DNA of 64,000 nt. It comes from Opisthocomus hoazin (Eukaryota; Chordata; Aves; Opisthocomiformes; Opisthocomidae). Each line of letters begins with the position of its first letter. Positions within the stretch are counted from its first letter, which is position 1. Both the position numbers and the translations under genes were made by a program. Positions 47,621-59,768 of this stretch are shown here, in pieces. The notes beneath the pieces were generated by a model that ran no database searches, had not been told where the DNA came from, and worked only from the letters and a program-made list of their open reading frames with translations. The stretch covers positions 4,293,001 through 4,357,000 of the forward strand of contig NC_134442.1 in the NCBI RefSeq assembly GCF_030867145.1, read 5' to 3'.

Positions 47621-48279
47621 GAAACCTAAATGATACTGGGGTTCCTTGCTCTCTTGCTCTTCCCTTAAGAACGCTAGTGAAATCTCCCAGGTACCCCACG
47701 ACCGTGGAAGTAAGTCAGATGTTGGTATAGTCAGATCAGCTGCAACGTTCTTGTCCTGATCCAGGCAGTGTCGCCCAGAAGCAAGGCTGCTTGACAAGGA
47801 TGCCCAAAAGAGTCCCGATCAATTTCTTTGCTTCCCCTTTTGTTCCCTTTTCACTCTTCCCACCTCTCCAGTCCTCTTTAACCATCCTTATCACCTCCTA
47901 TGCAAAAAACTGCTGAGTCTTCTTTACCATTTCCCAACTGAACCTGCGTTTGATCATTTTGGACCCTCCGTTCTATTGATGATTACAGCACTGCTCTTAG
48001 CTTGCTTAGAAACTCCATGAACACTAGTACTCATTTCTTATCTCCAACAACTTAATTTACAGTAATGTTGGAAGCACCATAACTTAGGATGACCATTGTT
48101 ACACATACTTTAAAAGCTGGATTCTTGCAGGTCCTGTCCTTGGGACCTTGACACACCTGGGGATTTGGCAAACAGGAACCTGAAGACTTAGGAGGAAAAC
48201 CTGCAGAACAAGTCCATGCAGCAGAAAGGGGAGGGATCTGACTGGCAAACGAGTGCTCTGAGGAGAAAGGCCTGGGCAT

Positions 48280-48665
48280 CATGATAGCAGATGCCATAGG
48301 AGCCAGTGGGCCTCACATTTCAAAAGGAAAGTGCAGAAATTGAAGAAGGTCCAGACAAGGTTTGCCAAGATGAAACAAGGCAGCGTAAAGCATGAACTGT
48401 GAGGAGAGTCTGAGGGAATTATGCATCTCTGGCCTCCTGAAGGGGAGGCACGGGTTGCTGTGCTATGAGCCTACAGCTACATGGAGAGTTGACCGAGCCA
48501 AGCTCTCCACTGTAGCGACAAGTGATCATAGGAATCATAGGAATCATAGAATCATAGGTTGGAAAAGACCTCATCAAGTCCAACCATCCACCCAAAACCA
48601 CCATGCTTACTAAACCATATCCCGAAGAGCGGTATCTACACATTTTTTGAACACCTCAAAAAACA
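48280..48665. mobile_element. Two CR1 scraps in opposite orientation
   Basis: 48280-48490 is a sense fragment (GTGAGGAGAGTCTGAGGGAA). 48526-48665 is an antisense 3' end starting with a short ATCATAGGA-type array and GGTTGGAAAAGACCTCATCA. Confidence 0.6.
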
Positions 48666-49440
48666 ACGTTTAGATATGACACTTTGGGATATGCTTTTGT
48701 AAGATAGGACAGAAGCAACAGCCACCAAATGCTTCTTGGGAGCTTTAGGCTGAGCTTTAAGCAAAATCAAATGGACTAGGACGAGCATTGCTGTGATCTC
48801 TACCTTTGGAGCATTTCATGTTTCAGCTCCACAATGTCACCGCCAGACTAAAGGCTGCCCTAGAGACCCCCAACAGTCTCTTCCCCACTAAACCTTGCAT
48901 GAGCCTCTGCCTTCCTACACATTCTGCAAGAAGAGATGCAGGTGGCGATGCGGGCCTCTACTTTATAGGACAACTCAGGGTGGAATGGAGTTCAGAAGGT
49001 CTCAACTCCAGCGCCCAGCTCAAAGAGAGGCCACCTCTGAGGTCAGACCTGCTTGCACAATAAATGTCTTCACCCACAGAAAGAGGTTACACATGAACCA
49101 GGCATCGAAGCCTCCATTACACAAATGGAGACAATGCATTTGACCAGCTGCCTGAACACCGCTATTGGTATTCCAGGCCTCCTGACATTCCTGGGAATGT
49201 TCACCTTCTACAAGCTTCCTGGGATGTCTTCCCACCATGGGGTGCTTTAGACTGTAAACAAAATTGAAAGCAAGGCTCTGACTTGGGTACTCTCAACTTC
49301 TGTGCTAAAAGACAGCGAGGTGTCAGGAGCAAAATTTAAAGCCTGTGAGAAAGGAGCTGAATATAAGAGTATGGAACTAACATAGCCTTTAGATCACTCC
49401 ACATGTGATGGCTCTGCTCTCAGTTTTCAATCATTGGCAC
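48665..49440. other. No gene recognised
   Basis: Between two CR1 pieces. Only short frames and no repeat signature that I can name. Confidence 0.4.
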
Positions 49441-50125
49441 TCAGAAACCTCACCTGTTCCTGGTGGATGACAGGTTGACCATGAGCCAGTCATCATGCCC
49501 TTGTTGCCAAGAAGGCCAATGGGATCCTGGGATGCATTATGAAGAGTGTGGCCAGCAGGTCAAGGGAGGGTCTCCTTCCCCTCTACGCTGCCCTAGTGAG
49601 GCCCCACCTGGAGTACTGTGTATAGTTCTGGGCTCCCCAGTTCAAGAAAGATGAGGAGCTACTGGAGAGAGTGCAGCGGAGGGCCACAAGGATGATGAGG
49701 GGACTGGAGCATCTCTGCTACGAGGAGAGGCTGAGGGAGCTGGGCTCGTTCATTCTGAAGAAGAGAAGGCTGCGAGGGGAACTTATAAATGCTCACAAAT
49801 ATCTGCAGGGTGGGTGTCAGGAGGATGGGGCCAAGCTCTTTTCAGTGGTGCCCAGCGACAGGACAAGGGGCAATGAGCACAAACTGAGGCACGGGAAGTT
49901 CCGTCTGAACATGAGGAAGAACTTCTTCCCTCTGAGGGTGACGGAGCACTGGAACAGGCTGCCCAGGGAGGTGGTGGAGTCTCCTTCTCTGGAGATATTC
50001 AAGACCCGTCTGGACGCGGTCCTGTGCAGCCTGCTGTAGGTGACCCTGCTTCGGCAGGAGGGCTGGACTAGATGACCCACAGAGGTCCCTTCCAACGCCT
50101 ACCATACTGTGATTCTGTGATTCTA
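49440..50125 (+). mobile_element. CR1 LINE 3' end
   Basis: Same subfamily as the copy at 23000-23745. The open frame 49671-50039 covers [18 protein letters not shown] through [18 protein letters not shown]. It ends at GATTCTGTGATTCTATGAT, directly against LTR B. Confidence 0.85.
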
Positions 50126-50870
50126 TGATATAATGAATAATGAATAATTGTATTATTGTAGAATTTGATCATTATTAGCAATAGATATTGAATCAATGTG
50201 TAATGAAATGTAATTTGATTTAACATGGAAGTATTGAAAGTAATTATTATTTCAACACTTCGAAAAGGGGGAAATGTATCCAGGGTGATAGAATCAGTTG
50301 ACCATAAACATGAACAGTGCTGCTGTGTTCCTAGTACAGCCCGACCCACCTGGACATCAGGTCTGGGAACAGAGGTCTATTCTCCAGGTAACCATTAACG
50401 CTAACCATAGTGGGTAATTGTGTTTCTGTTAAGAGAAATGATGGAGTGTGGTTCTGTGAAACGGACTGAAGAGACTGACCAGGTTTGCCAAGATTGCGAG
50501 CCTAGTGGGCAAAAGGTGATTCCGGCAGGGGGAGACTGTGACCACCGACTCACTGACCCCCTACTCAAGTAATACCACCTACCCAAAAAGAAATAATAGA
50601 AGAGGGTGACTGAGTCTGCGCAACAATCTACGTAAGAAGCGAGAAAGTTTACATCAGTCGGCAAAGAGAATAATATTGAATATGCATGAATAAAATAAAT
50701 ATATATATCTTTGATCTATATAAACTGCATGGAAAAGTTATGAGGTATGCACGTCTGGAGGAATTATCCCTCGTGCATCCAGCGCTGCAATAAAGAATGC
50801 CTGCCTTTTAACACTACAGTGGTGTTACGAGGTTTATTCCAGGATTTTCGGTGACAAGAGGAGGAAGAGC
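50126..50870 (+). mobile_element. Probable LTR B, related to LTR A
   Basis: Starts directly after the 3' tail of a CR1 copy. A block near 50510-50580 (AAAGGTGATTCCGGCAGG, then GGGGAGACTGTGACCACCGA) matches 25105-25170 of LTR A. It has a TATA-like ATCTATATAAACTGC and a GCAATAAAGAATGCCTG poly(A) signal, and ends near GATTTTCGGTGACA. Exact ends are uncertain. Confidence 0.6.
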
Positions 50871-51405
50871 ATTAAGTATTGACATAAACAGCATAAGAAA
50901 AGTCATGTAAACTGAAACTTAACAGACATGGAAGCTTTCAACCTTAACCATTTTTCAAAATATTTTTTCAGTATTTTTTCTAGTATGTACAGCTTTTGAG
51001 TCTATTAAAAATAACAGATAAAGAATCTTTTGACTCACTTGTACAATATCAAATGTATTCTGGACATGTGAAGCCTCATGTCCACAGCAAACAGTTGTGT
51101 ATTATCTGCACATACCTTTGAAAAGAACAATTATATCAGAATTTCAAGTGTAACTAATATTCTTGGTAAGAGTCTTTACTTGCACAGACAATAAATATTG
51201 TTTGTTTACTGTTAAATGAATGGAATGCAAAAGAGTATAAGAAGGAAAAAAAGCAAAAAAATATATTGCAGAGAGCAGGAGAAAAATTCTCTTTCAGAAT
51301 CTATGCAAATTCTTAACAGAGACTATGCTAAGAATATCAGACCTAAAAATACTGCTTGACAAAAAATATGAATTCTGAATATACAGAAGAGCATGCTTTA
51401 ACACA
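50870..51405. other. AT-rich stretch, no gene
   Basis: Strongly AT-rich sequence after LTR B, with A-runs and no recognisable element until the CR1 tail at 51405. Confidence 0.5.
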
Positions 51406-51530
51406 TTCAAAGTCAGGTTGGATGGGGCTCTGAGCAACCTGATTTAGTTGAAGATGTCCCTGCTCAAAGTAGGGGGATGGACTAGATTACTTTAAAAGGT
51501 CCCTTTCAACCCAAGATATTCTACGATTCT
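51405..51530 (+). mobile_element. Short CR1 3' end
   Basis: About 125 bp of CR1 tail (AGTCAGGTTGGATGGGGCTC to ATATTCTACGATTCTAT). Confidence 0.7.
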
Positions 51531-52089
51531 ATATTCTTCCTTGATTTTCCTGGTGATTATTACAGTCTTCTTTGCTGCCTCATGGTGAGCTTTCTCATGC
51601 CTAGCAGGGCCTTTACGGATATCTCTTATGAAACTGCTGTCTTTTTCCGTACGCATCTGCAGAAAGAGTCACAGAAAAGCACCACATGGATCAAAACAGA
51701 TGCTGAGTGATGTGCCCTTAAGAACCAGGTGAGCTCCCCCATGCCTGTGGCTTCCTGGTAAGGAGTGTGTCCTGAGGAGGGGATCCAGCCTCTGCTACTC
51801 TCTGGTGAGGGAAATTAGCAGTGTCCATGCTGCCTCGGAATACATATGGTGACTTTTTCAAGATCATCCTTCATCTGAAGGTCTTCAGACATGTACTTGT
51901 GGATTAGGTGTTGCAAATACTGATTCCACTGACATTGCCCAGAGGGGCTACCACAGATGCAGATTGCTCCCCTGCAGATATTTATAATTAGGCAGATTAG
52001 TTGTCTGGTTGTTGTTGTTGCAGATATTGATGCTTTTAGGGAAATCACACAAACACTTGAAGGACAGTGGAGGATTACCACCTTAGTGG

Positions 52090-53760
52090 CCCTTCAGTGA
52101 ACCTGTTCCTCTTTGCCATTGTCTCACTGTCATTGTGCAGGGTGTGGTGTGAAAGGTGCTGAGCAGAGGGTGACAATCACTGCTTTTGGCTGGTCTCCTG
52201 CTCATACAGCCCAGGATGCTGTTGGCTGCCTTTGCTGCTGGCTCGTGGTTTGCCTAATGAAGTCAAGGACCACCAGCGCCATTTCCAGAGAGCTGCTGCC
52301 CAGCCACACAGCTCCTTGCTTCTGTCTCTGCAGCCTGTAATTCCCCTGATCAGTCCTTGGGTCTCTACAAGATGTAAGAAGAGTTGCTTTCTGCTTTCTC
52401 CAGTCACAATGAAATTCCATCGTGTATCAGAGTAGCCCTGCTATGACATCAGCCTGGTCTCTCAACATCCTTGGACTCATCCCCTCTGGTCCAGTGGGTT
52501 ATAAAGGGTTGACCTTATCTAAGTGACCCCTGACTTGATCTCCATCCACTGCTGTGTTTCACCTAGGGTTCTTCCTCTTAGATACTCAGAACAGGGAGAC
52601 CTTGCAGGTGGAGTCTGAGGCAAAGAGGACACAGGTAATTTCAGACCTTTTCACCTCTGCTCTTCCTGAATTCTGCAGTGGCCACACACTATCTTTGTTT
52701 CTTTATTAATTGTTCTAAAGGAGTAACCATTCATTGCTGTGGCCTTTAACTCCCTTGCAAATGTCAACTCTAGCAGAGCTCTGGCTTTTCTAAAACCAAT
52801 AGCATTTCTGAATTCCTCCTTTGTTTCCATCCTTGCATCCATCTCTTGTATGCTCCCTTTTATTCATGGAGCTTCTCCCTGAGTTTCTTATTTGCCCAAC
52901 CTTCTCTCCTGATAGTTCTGCTTCTTGTCCTGACTATTGACATGCACAGTCTCCTGCCTGGAAGACACTGTCCTTGAAGACCAGCTGTGCTGAGCTCTGT
53001 TGCCCTTGTGTGCTGCTCACATGGGCTCACTCACTAAAAGTCACAAGAGTAGGCCAAAATCAGCTTCTTTGAGGCACAGCATCTGCATTTTTCTGCTCTC
53101 CTCCTTGGGAGATCAGAGTTCCCTATTTCACAGTTATGACAGTGACAGTCGACACAGGTTTTTACATCCTTGAACCAGCTTTTCATTCTTTTTGACTAAC
53201 AGATGCATATGAGCATCACCACTCTTGAACAATCTGACAGCTGAGGTACAAAGATTGGTGCCCCAAGCTGTGTCTTCACCCAGGCTCTCCAGAAACCTCC
53301 AGGACTAATTGCATGCTATGGTGGTCCCCTTCCAGGGAATGCCAAGGTAATTGAGGTCAGCAAAGGGACATTAATTCATTCTTTGCCTCCCACCAGGACG
53401 TCACTCTTACCAGCCTCTCCCCTGACTCTGACTGATAAAGACTCACTCAGCTTGTTCATCCCATAGAGGAGCTCCACACACTAAGCAGCTCCTTCTCACT
53501 CAAGACACCAACCTCCTGAGCTTTCTGGCCTGTCTCTCCTTCTCATCCTGTATCCACCCATCACAGCACCCCACTCATGTCAGCTGTCTCAACATGCCTC
53601 AGTTGTTCTTCCCTCCAAGTGGGATGAAGAGATGCCCTGAGGGACTCCAGCTCCTCCTCTCTGTGCCCCAGGCTGAGGCCATTGGTGCATGTCTGGGCTG
53701 CAGCACCTCAGCTGTGGCCCATCTGGGCTGAGAGCAGACTGGCAAAAAGAAACCTGCTAC
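52090..53760 (-). mobile_element. CR1-derived sequence, antisense
   Basis: Reads as antisense CR1 text: CCCAGGATGCTGTTGGCTGCC near 52210 corresponds to the RT C-terminal region, and 52500-53700 resembles the more upstream part seen again at 33190-34480 and 35010-35260. Highly diverged; boundaries approximate. Confidence 0.45.
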
Positions 53761-54099
53761 CAAGGGCCCAAGGCCTTGTGTGTGCAAAGGCTTTGCTTCA
53801 GAGCAGAGACATGCTGGAGGGGATGACAGGTGGCAATGTAAAGGAGAAGCGAGGTGCCCACCAAGAGAGCAAACCCTGCTTTTGACAATGCCAGGAAAGG
53901 AGTTTGATGTCTGCTGTGTCTCTGCAGCCCTGAGGTGTGGTGGAGGTGAAGCTGATCTCAGGAAGGAAGAGATGATGTCGAAAATGTCCTTGGGTGTGGA
54001 TGTCACTGTGAAAATTATCAGCCTGATCCATGATTGTGACATCAAAGGGATGGTTAAATAAAGGAGGAGAGAACAACGAGCAGAGTTTGAGAGGGAATG

Positions 54100-54620
54100 C
54101 CCTCAAGTGAAGACCCTGCTGTGATGTGCTTGCTGTTCACGCTCTGCTGTTCATCCACTGGATAGAGAAGGGACAGAACTTGTGTCACTGCAGCGGTGGG
54201 ATTCCATCACTGCCCAAAGGCACCAAATCTGTGTGAGATGCCCTGGGTGGTGCCTGTCACACAGCGAATCTGAGTGGGGATGGGGTTCCCGCATAGGACC
54301 TGTGCTGTGCATGTCAGGTGCATGCTGTTTTCCTGGAGAGTCCTGGCACCTTCAATAGTCATAGATGTCTGTAAATGTAAAATACATGAGGATTCATCTG
54401 CCCTGAATGAGGTTAGGCAATGAAGGGATGCACATGAGACAAATCGCATCATACTGTTAAGGCCATGCGGACAATACAGCTGATGGAGAATAGAAAGAAA
54501 GAGACCTGCCTCTCCCTGTGCCGCAGGACTCCATATGGTCAAGCTGATTACATCGATCAACAGTCCTGGACATATAGAAATATTTGCAGGTTCAGTTCTC
54601 TTGAATGTGGGCACTTTCTG
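54100..54620 (-). repeat. Unrecognised 480 bp repeat, copy 2
   Basis: Reverse complement of the 14877-15360 element. It lies just upstream of the receptor 4 5' block, as the 12090-12200 piece does for receptor 1, and both point away from their receptor. Confidence 0.7.
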
Positions 54621-55178
54621 TCATTGAAGTTGACCAAAGGCATTTCCCACCAGCCTCCAGGAAGGTGCCCTCAGACGCTGCTGTGTCTCTATGAACTGCT
54701 CCAATAGAGCTTGCAGTTGCCCGCAAACATCTTGGTCACCTTCAAAACCAATCCTGTCACCAGGTATCTGTGTCTAAGGTTCTTCCTCCTGCCCTCCATG
54801 TTTATTAATAATCAAGGGAGTTGAGACAAGGAGCTCCCATGCAGAAGCCTGTTTGGTGCCCATCTGAACCGAAGCAAGAGGAATCCCACCTCCTGTGGCT
54901 TTGTGGTGTGCATGAGAGTGAGCTGAGTCCTCTTCTAGCCCCAGGACTTCAGATCAAGGACGAGATGCCTCAGATGAACAGGCTGAAACCCTTCCCTCAG
55001 CAGGGGTAAAGGAGATCTCTCCCTGTCACTCTCTGGTTGTCCTGTCTAGTGATGGGGCAAGGAAAGATGACTTTTGTTTCTTACTCTTTTTCCAATAAAG
55101 TTATGACACTGTAGAATAGAAGTGTTTCTCCCTAACAGAGGGAGGGAACATGAGTGATGACTTCATCCTGTTTCACAG

Positions 55179-55487
55179 CATGTTCCCCTGGAACCCCAGG
55201 GACACCTCGAGGGAGCCCAGAGAGGACAGAACCAGAGACACATTGGGCGGTCTTGTGCTGCTGATCTGAGCTGGGCTCCTGGGATGGAGGGAGCTCATGG
55301 CAGCAGGGAAACACTTCAAAGAGACAGCTCTGCCCAGGAGCAGCTCCTCTGCAAAGCACAGCAGGGCTGAGGGCACTGCCTGCAGGCACAGAGGGGAGAG
55401 GAGTGAGACAGAGAGGTTCAAGGCAGTGTGGGGTGGGAGAATGCCGAGAGCTCAATGAGAGAAAGATTTTTTTCAGCCATTGACACG
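55179..55487 (+). other. Probable 5' noncoding exon of receptor 4
   Basis: A 309 bp block between CCTGTTTCACAG and GTAAGTCTCC (GT at 55488). Length, boundaries and sequence match the receptor 1 and 3 blocks. The presumed intron to 57152 is 1665 bp. Confidence 0.55.
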
Positions 55488-57175
55488 GTAAGTCTCCACG
55501 TGAAGGGCAACATATCTGCACTTTGTGGAAAGATCTCCTAAAGCTGTCACATCCCCCAGACTACGGGATGGACCTTGAGGAATATCACAGTTTTTCTCTT
55601 GCTGTAGGTGAGAATGTGCTGCAAAGAAGGACTTGCCTGCTGCACCACGACAGGTACAGGGCAAGGCAGTTCCCTTCTCCCAAGAACGGCTGCAGGGCTA
55701 TGAAGGTGGATGTGCAGCCTGGGCTGCCCGAAATTGTCCTGCAGAACAGGGTCTCTGCACAAACATGAGGCTCTGTGCTGGGGCAGGGACTCTGCTGCCT
55801 GCCAGGGTCAGCACTCAGCCTGCCCAAGGAGCTCCCAGGTTACTGCGAGGAGAAGCTGTGTGCGGAACAGAAACCCCTAGTGAGGCAGGGCAGGGTCCTT
55901 CTGCTATCAAGAAACAGCTACATGGGTCAGGGAATCTCACAGATCCAGGTCTCCCCAGGATATTTTCCAGTTGATATGTGAAGGGGAAGGTCAAAGAAGG
56001 GGTGACTATCAAGCTCTCAGATTACTTGCCCTGTTCCCTCTGAGGTTCTCAGGGACTGAGAGCAACGACCTGGCAATGTGCACAGATGGGTGAGGGTAGC
56101 AGTGTCCTGAGTGCCCGGCTGCCTCTGCCTCTTTCATGTAGAACCTCACTGTGTTTCTCCTTGTTGCTCCACTTGTCTGTGTTACTGAAGTAGTACCCAT
56201 GTTCGCTCCATCAGGCTCTCTGGGGATGGGAGTTTCAGCTGCAGAGTCAGACACTGATCGTGTGGGCCCTCCCAGGCAGGCGTGTCCATGGGAATGAGGT
56301 GTGCCAGTCTTCTCTAAGCTGTGGTGCATAGGACAGTGAAGTCTGTGGGCCCAGAGAACAAGCTGGATTTCCCATAGCCAGAATCCATCACTAGGACACA
56401 TGGCTATCTTCCTGAGGTGTTCTTCAAAGCTATGAGCAGGGCTCAAGAATGCATATCTTTCTAATAACACAATTGTGTTATCTGAAAAGCCGCATGAAGC
56501 AGCGCAGAGATGCTACGCCCAACAGAGGAAATGCTCTTGCGTTGGTGAAATGAGCCGCATGTGTCCTCGACTAGAAGTGGGGTGCTGAGACCTTGAGTAA
56601 GGGTGAGATGTTTAGTAGTCTGCTGTGTATCCCGCTGCTCTTCAGTTGTGTCTGGTGGCTTTTCAGGATAACATGGGAGTGAGATCACTCACAATCTCAG
56701 AATAGTGTAAGCCCAGAGCAGCTGGGCAGCCCTCTTCTCCCTGAGGGCAACAGAAATGCTGAGGGTTTCTGACATCCTAGAACACTGCCCAGGTGCGTTG
56801 GGGGCAGCTCTGAAAATCCCAAAGGACTCAGCCTGACTTTGCCTTCCTCATTTCTTAGCACTGGGAGCGCAGGTGCTGAAAAGCCCTTTTGAGTCAGGAG
56901 CAGTTTCAAGGGCCAAAGTCGAACACCAGGATGTCCCCTTACCCCCACCATGCCCACAAACCCCAATGTTGCAGAGCAGGGCTGAATCCTTGGCAGCCAG
57001 TGCTCAAAGGTCCAACCAGAGCTACAGCCACAGAGCTTAAAGAAAGTCTCCTAAAAAAAGAAAGGAGGGTATGTGTAGCAGGCGGAAAGTCTGCAAGAAA
57101 TGGCTCAGAGACATATCCCCAAAATTCCCACTGTTTTTTCTTCCTTGGACAGGAATATTTTCCCAGAGAGAGCAA

Positions 57176-58111
57176 ATGCCTAATGGCAGCTCCATCACCG
57201 AGTTCGTCCTCCTGGAATTTGCAGACAAGAGGGAGCTGCAGCTCTTGCACTTCTGGCTCTTCCTGGCCATCTACCTGGCTGCCCTCCTCAGCAATGGCCT
57301 CATCATCACTGCCATAGCCTGTGACCACCGCCTCCACACCCCCATGTACTTCTTCCTCCTCAACCTCTCCCTCCTCGACCTGGGCTCCATCTCCACTACT
57401 GTCCTCAAATCTATGGCCAATTCCCTGTGGAACACCAGGGCCATTTCCTTCACTGGATGTGCTGCCCAGCTCTTTCTGTCTATCTTCTTTGTTGGAGCAG
57501 AGCATTGTCTTCTGACTGTCATGGCCTATGACCGCTACATTGCCATCTGCAAACCCCTACACTATGAGAGCCTGCTGGGCAGCAGACGTTGTGTCCACAT
57601 GGCAGCAGCTGCCTGGGGCAGAGGCTTTCTCAATTCCCTCCTGCACACTGCCAATACATTTTCCATACCCCTCTGCAAGGGCAATGCTGTGGACCAGTTC
57701 TTCTGTGAAATCCCCCAGATCCTCAAGCTCTCCTGCTCACACTCCTACCTCAGGGAAGTTGGGCTTCTTGGGGTTAGTCTTTCTTTAGCTTTTGGATGTT
57801 TTATTTTCATTGTTCTGTCCTATGTGCAAATCTTGAGGGCCGTGCTGAGGCTCCCCTCTGAGCAGGGACGGCACAAAGCCTTTTCCACTTGCCTCCCTCA
57901 CCTGACCGTGGTCTCCCTGTTTATCAGCACTATAGTTTTTGCCTACCTGAAACCTCCCTCTACCTCTTTCCCATCCTTGGATGTGGTGGTGTCATTCCTT
58001 TACTCGGTGGTTCCTCCAGCAGTGAACCCCATCATCTACAGCATGAGGAACCAGGAGCTCAAAAAGGCCCTCAACAAGCTCATTCAATCAGTAGTCTTTC
58101 AGCAGCAATAA
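57176..58111 (+). CDS. Olfactory receptor 4, OR14-like, intact
   Basis: Unbroken 311-residue odorant receptor closely related to receptors 1 and 3. The N-terminus carries an NGS sequon at N3. Other landmarks: SNG in TM1, LHTPMYFF at 53-60, MAYDRYIAICKPLHY at 116-130, C95/C177 for the loop 2 disulfide, KAFSTCLPHL at 234-243 and NPIIYSMRN at 284-292. A notable change is LKSMAN at 77-82, where the other three copies keep PKSMA. The frame is open upstream to an ATG at 57071, but that lies before the acceptor TTCCTTGGACAG (exon starts at 57153), so the ATG at 57176 is preferred. It is followed by AATAAA at 58318. Ligand unknown. Confidence 0.95.
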   Translation: MPNGSSITEFVLLEFADKRELQLLHFWLFLAIYLAALLSNGLIITAIACDHRLHTPMYFFLLNLSLLDLGSISTTVLKSMANSLWNTRAISFTGCAAQLFLSIFFVGAEHCLLTVMAYDRYIAICKPLHYESLLGSRRCVHMAAAAWGRGFLNSLLHTANTFSIPLCKGNAVDQFFCEIPQILKLSCSHSYLREVGLLGVSLSLAFGCFIFIVLSYVQILRAVLRLPSEQGRHKAFSTCLPHLTVVSLFISTIVFAYLKPPSTSFPSLDVVVSFLYSVVPPAVNPIIYSMRNQELKKALNKLIQSVVFQQQ

Positions 58112-58317
58112 GCTCTCCATGTTTATAATGTATCTGGGGACATATCCTGTGCTTTGAGCATTTTATCTGTGATAATTCTCTTTCTCCAGGAGTGCAAGTG
58201 GAGTGTCTGCGTCCACTCCAATTCTCCAGAACCATGAACGCAGTCTGTCTTACCCGGAGTTCTTTGCACGTGTGTCTGGCCCAATGATACAGGCGCCCTC
58301 CCATGTCACATCTCTGT

Positions 58318-58323
58318 AATAAA
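58318..58323 (+). promoter_or_regulatory. Poly(A) signal AATAAA of receptor 4
   Basis: Lies 207 bases after the receptor 4 stop, with the same flanking bases as in receptors 1 and 3. Confidence 0.7.
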
Positions 58324-58609
58324 AGGAGATCTTCTCAGTGCTGGTGACTAGAAGATAAGCTCTTCTTCCAGACCTGGGCTCAGGAACATACTGAAGAAAT
58401 TGCCACTGTTGGGGCAAATTGCTGTGCTGCGGTTTTCCATCTATTGAGGGGTGGAGGGGAGAGGGTGACCTGTTAGAGAATGGAACTGGAGTCAGATTTC
58501 AGTGATGGCCTTCCTGTTTGGCCATTTCCAACACTGCCCACTCACCTCAAGTTTATCAGTGACTCTTGCTGCACAGCCACTTCCTTCCTGCTGCTGGGTT
58601 CAGTACTTC

Positions 58610-59095
58610 ATGGTCAGGGATCTGGACGGGAGGCAGCTGTGTGCCCTGGCAGCAAGGGAGGCCACCAGCATCCTGGGCTGTATGACCAGGAGCATGGCCA
58701 GGAGATTGAGGGAAGGGATTCTCAGGAGTACTTCATTCGGATTTCAGATCCTGAAATCAAGAGTAATAGTGGAAATCTGAAGTGCGTTTAGGAAAGAGCC
58801 CTGAAGACAGCCAGGGACTGGAGCATTTTGACTGTGAGGAGAGCCTGAGGCAGCTGGGCCCTCACGGGTCCTCATCCCAGCCTGCCAGTACCTATGAGGA
58901 GGTCATGGAGAATAAAGAGCCATCTCTTCACCATGCTTCAGGGAGGACAAAAGCCAATGAGAGGAAGGTGAAAGAGGAGAGGTTCAGGCAGGACAGAAGG
59001 GCTCCTTATTTCGCCAGAAGCTCAGCCAAGTGCTGGAACAGTCACCCAGAGAGGTTGGGCAGTGTCTGTCCTTGGGGGTTTTTAATCTCAGAGTG
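58610..59095 (+). mobile_element. CR1-like fragment downstream of receptor 4
   Basis: Begins TTCATGGTCAGGGATCTGGACGG, shares GGGAGGCAGC and GTGTGCCCTGGCAGCAAGG with 41640-41690, and ends in the CCCAGAGAGGTTGGGCAGT segment. Same relative position as the fragments after receptors 1 and 3. Confidence 0.65.
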
Positions 59096-59740
59096 AATGA
59101 AACCTTGAACATCTTGGTCTGACAGTGTTTCTGACAGCTTGGACTGCAGACTTGCTGATGTGGTGCAACATCCCCTCAAACGTGGCGATCCCAGAATCAG
59201 CCAACATTGCATTCCTACTTACACTGCAAGAACAGCTTGTAGGTGTGATTAGCCATTTCTCTGGTTTGTGAATGAGGGCAGTGAATCAGGGCAACTTGGC
59301 ACTTTCCTTGTCTTTGTGCAAGAGCAGGGAGATGGTCAATCAGGCACCCCCTGACTGCACCCAGAACCACTGATGCCTGAAGTCACACCTGCCTGGTAAT
59401 ATCAGAATTGTACGTCTTGAGAAATACTGGAATTGTATGGTTACTGTCTAAATATCGGGATTGCATCACGTGTATCTTGACTAGGATGGTCAATTATTCA
59501 TGCCTGAAGTCAATCGTCTTGAGTCCCTGTAAAGAGCGGTACCAAAGAAGGCCCTTTGAGCTCTTCTGGTATGCAGAGGGCTGTGCCCAGCAACTTCTTC
59601 TGAGTGGGACGCTTCTCAGAGTATCTTGAACTCTGTTGGCATCACCTGGGTTGATCTCCTTGGGACTCAAGCTTTGCCCTTTGAGAATTAGTTTAATTTG
59701 AAGTGAGTATTTCACTGACCTGGAGGGGAATTTTTATGAT

Positions 59741-59768
59741 TGTATGTGTGTGTATGTGTGTGTGTGTG
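59741..59768. repeat. (TG)n microsatellite
   Basis: TGTATG and TGTG units, inside a 1.5 kb stretch (59095-60590) that separates the receptor 4 unit from module B copy 4. That stretch contains AAAGAGCGGTACCAAAGAAG and TCTTGAACTCTG text that may be a further LTR. Confidence 0.8.

Noticed and set aside
57071-57175. 35-residue N-terminal extension of receptor 4
   Set aside because: The upstream ATG precedes a clear splice acceptor ending at 57152, and the other receptors start at the equivalent of 57176.
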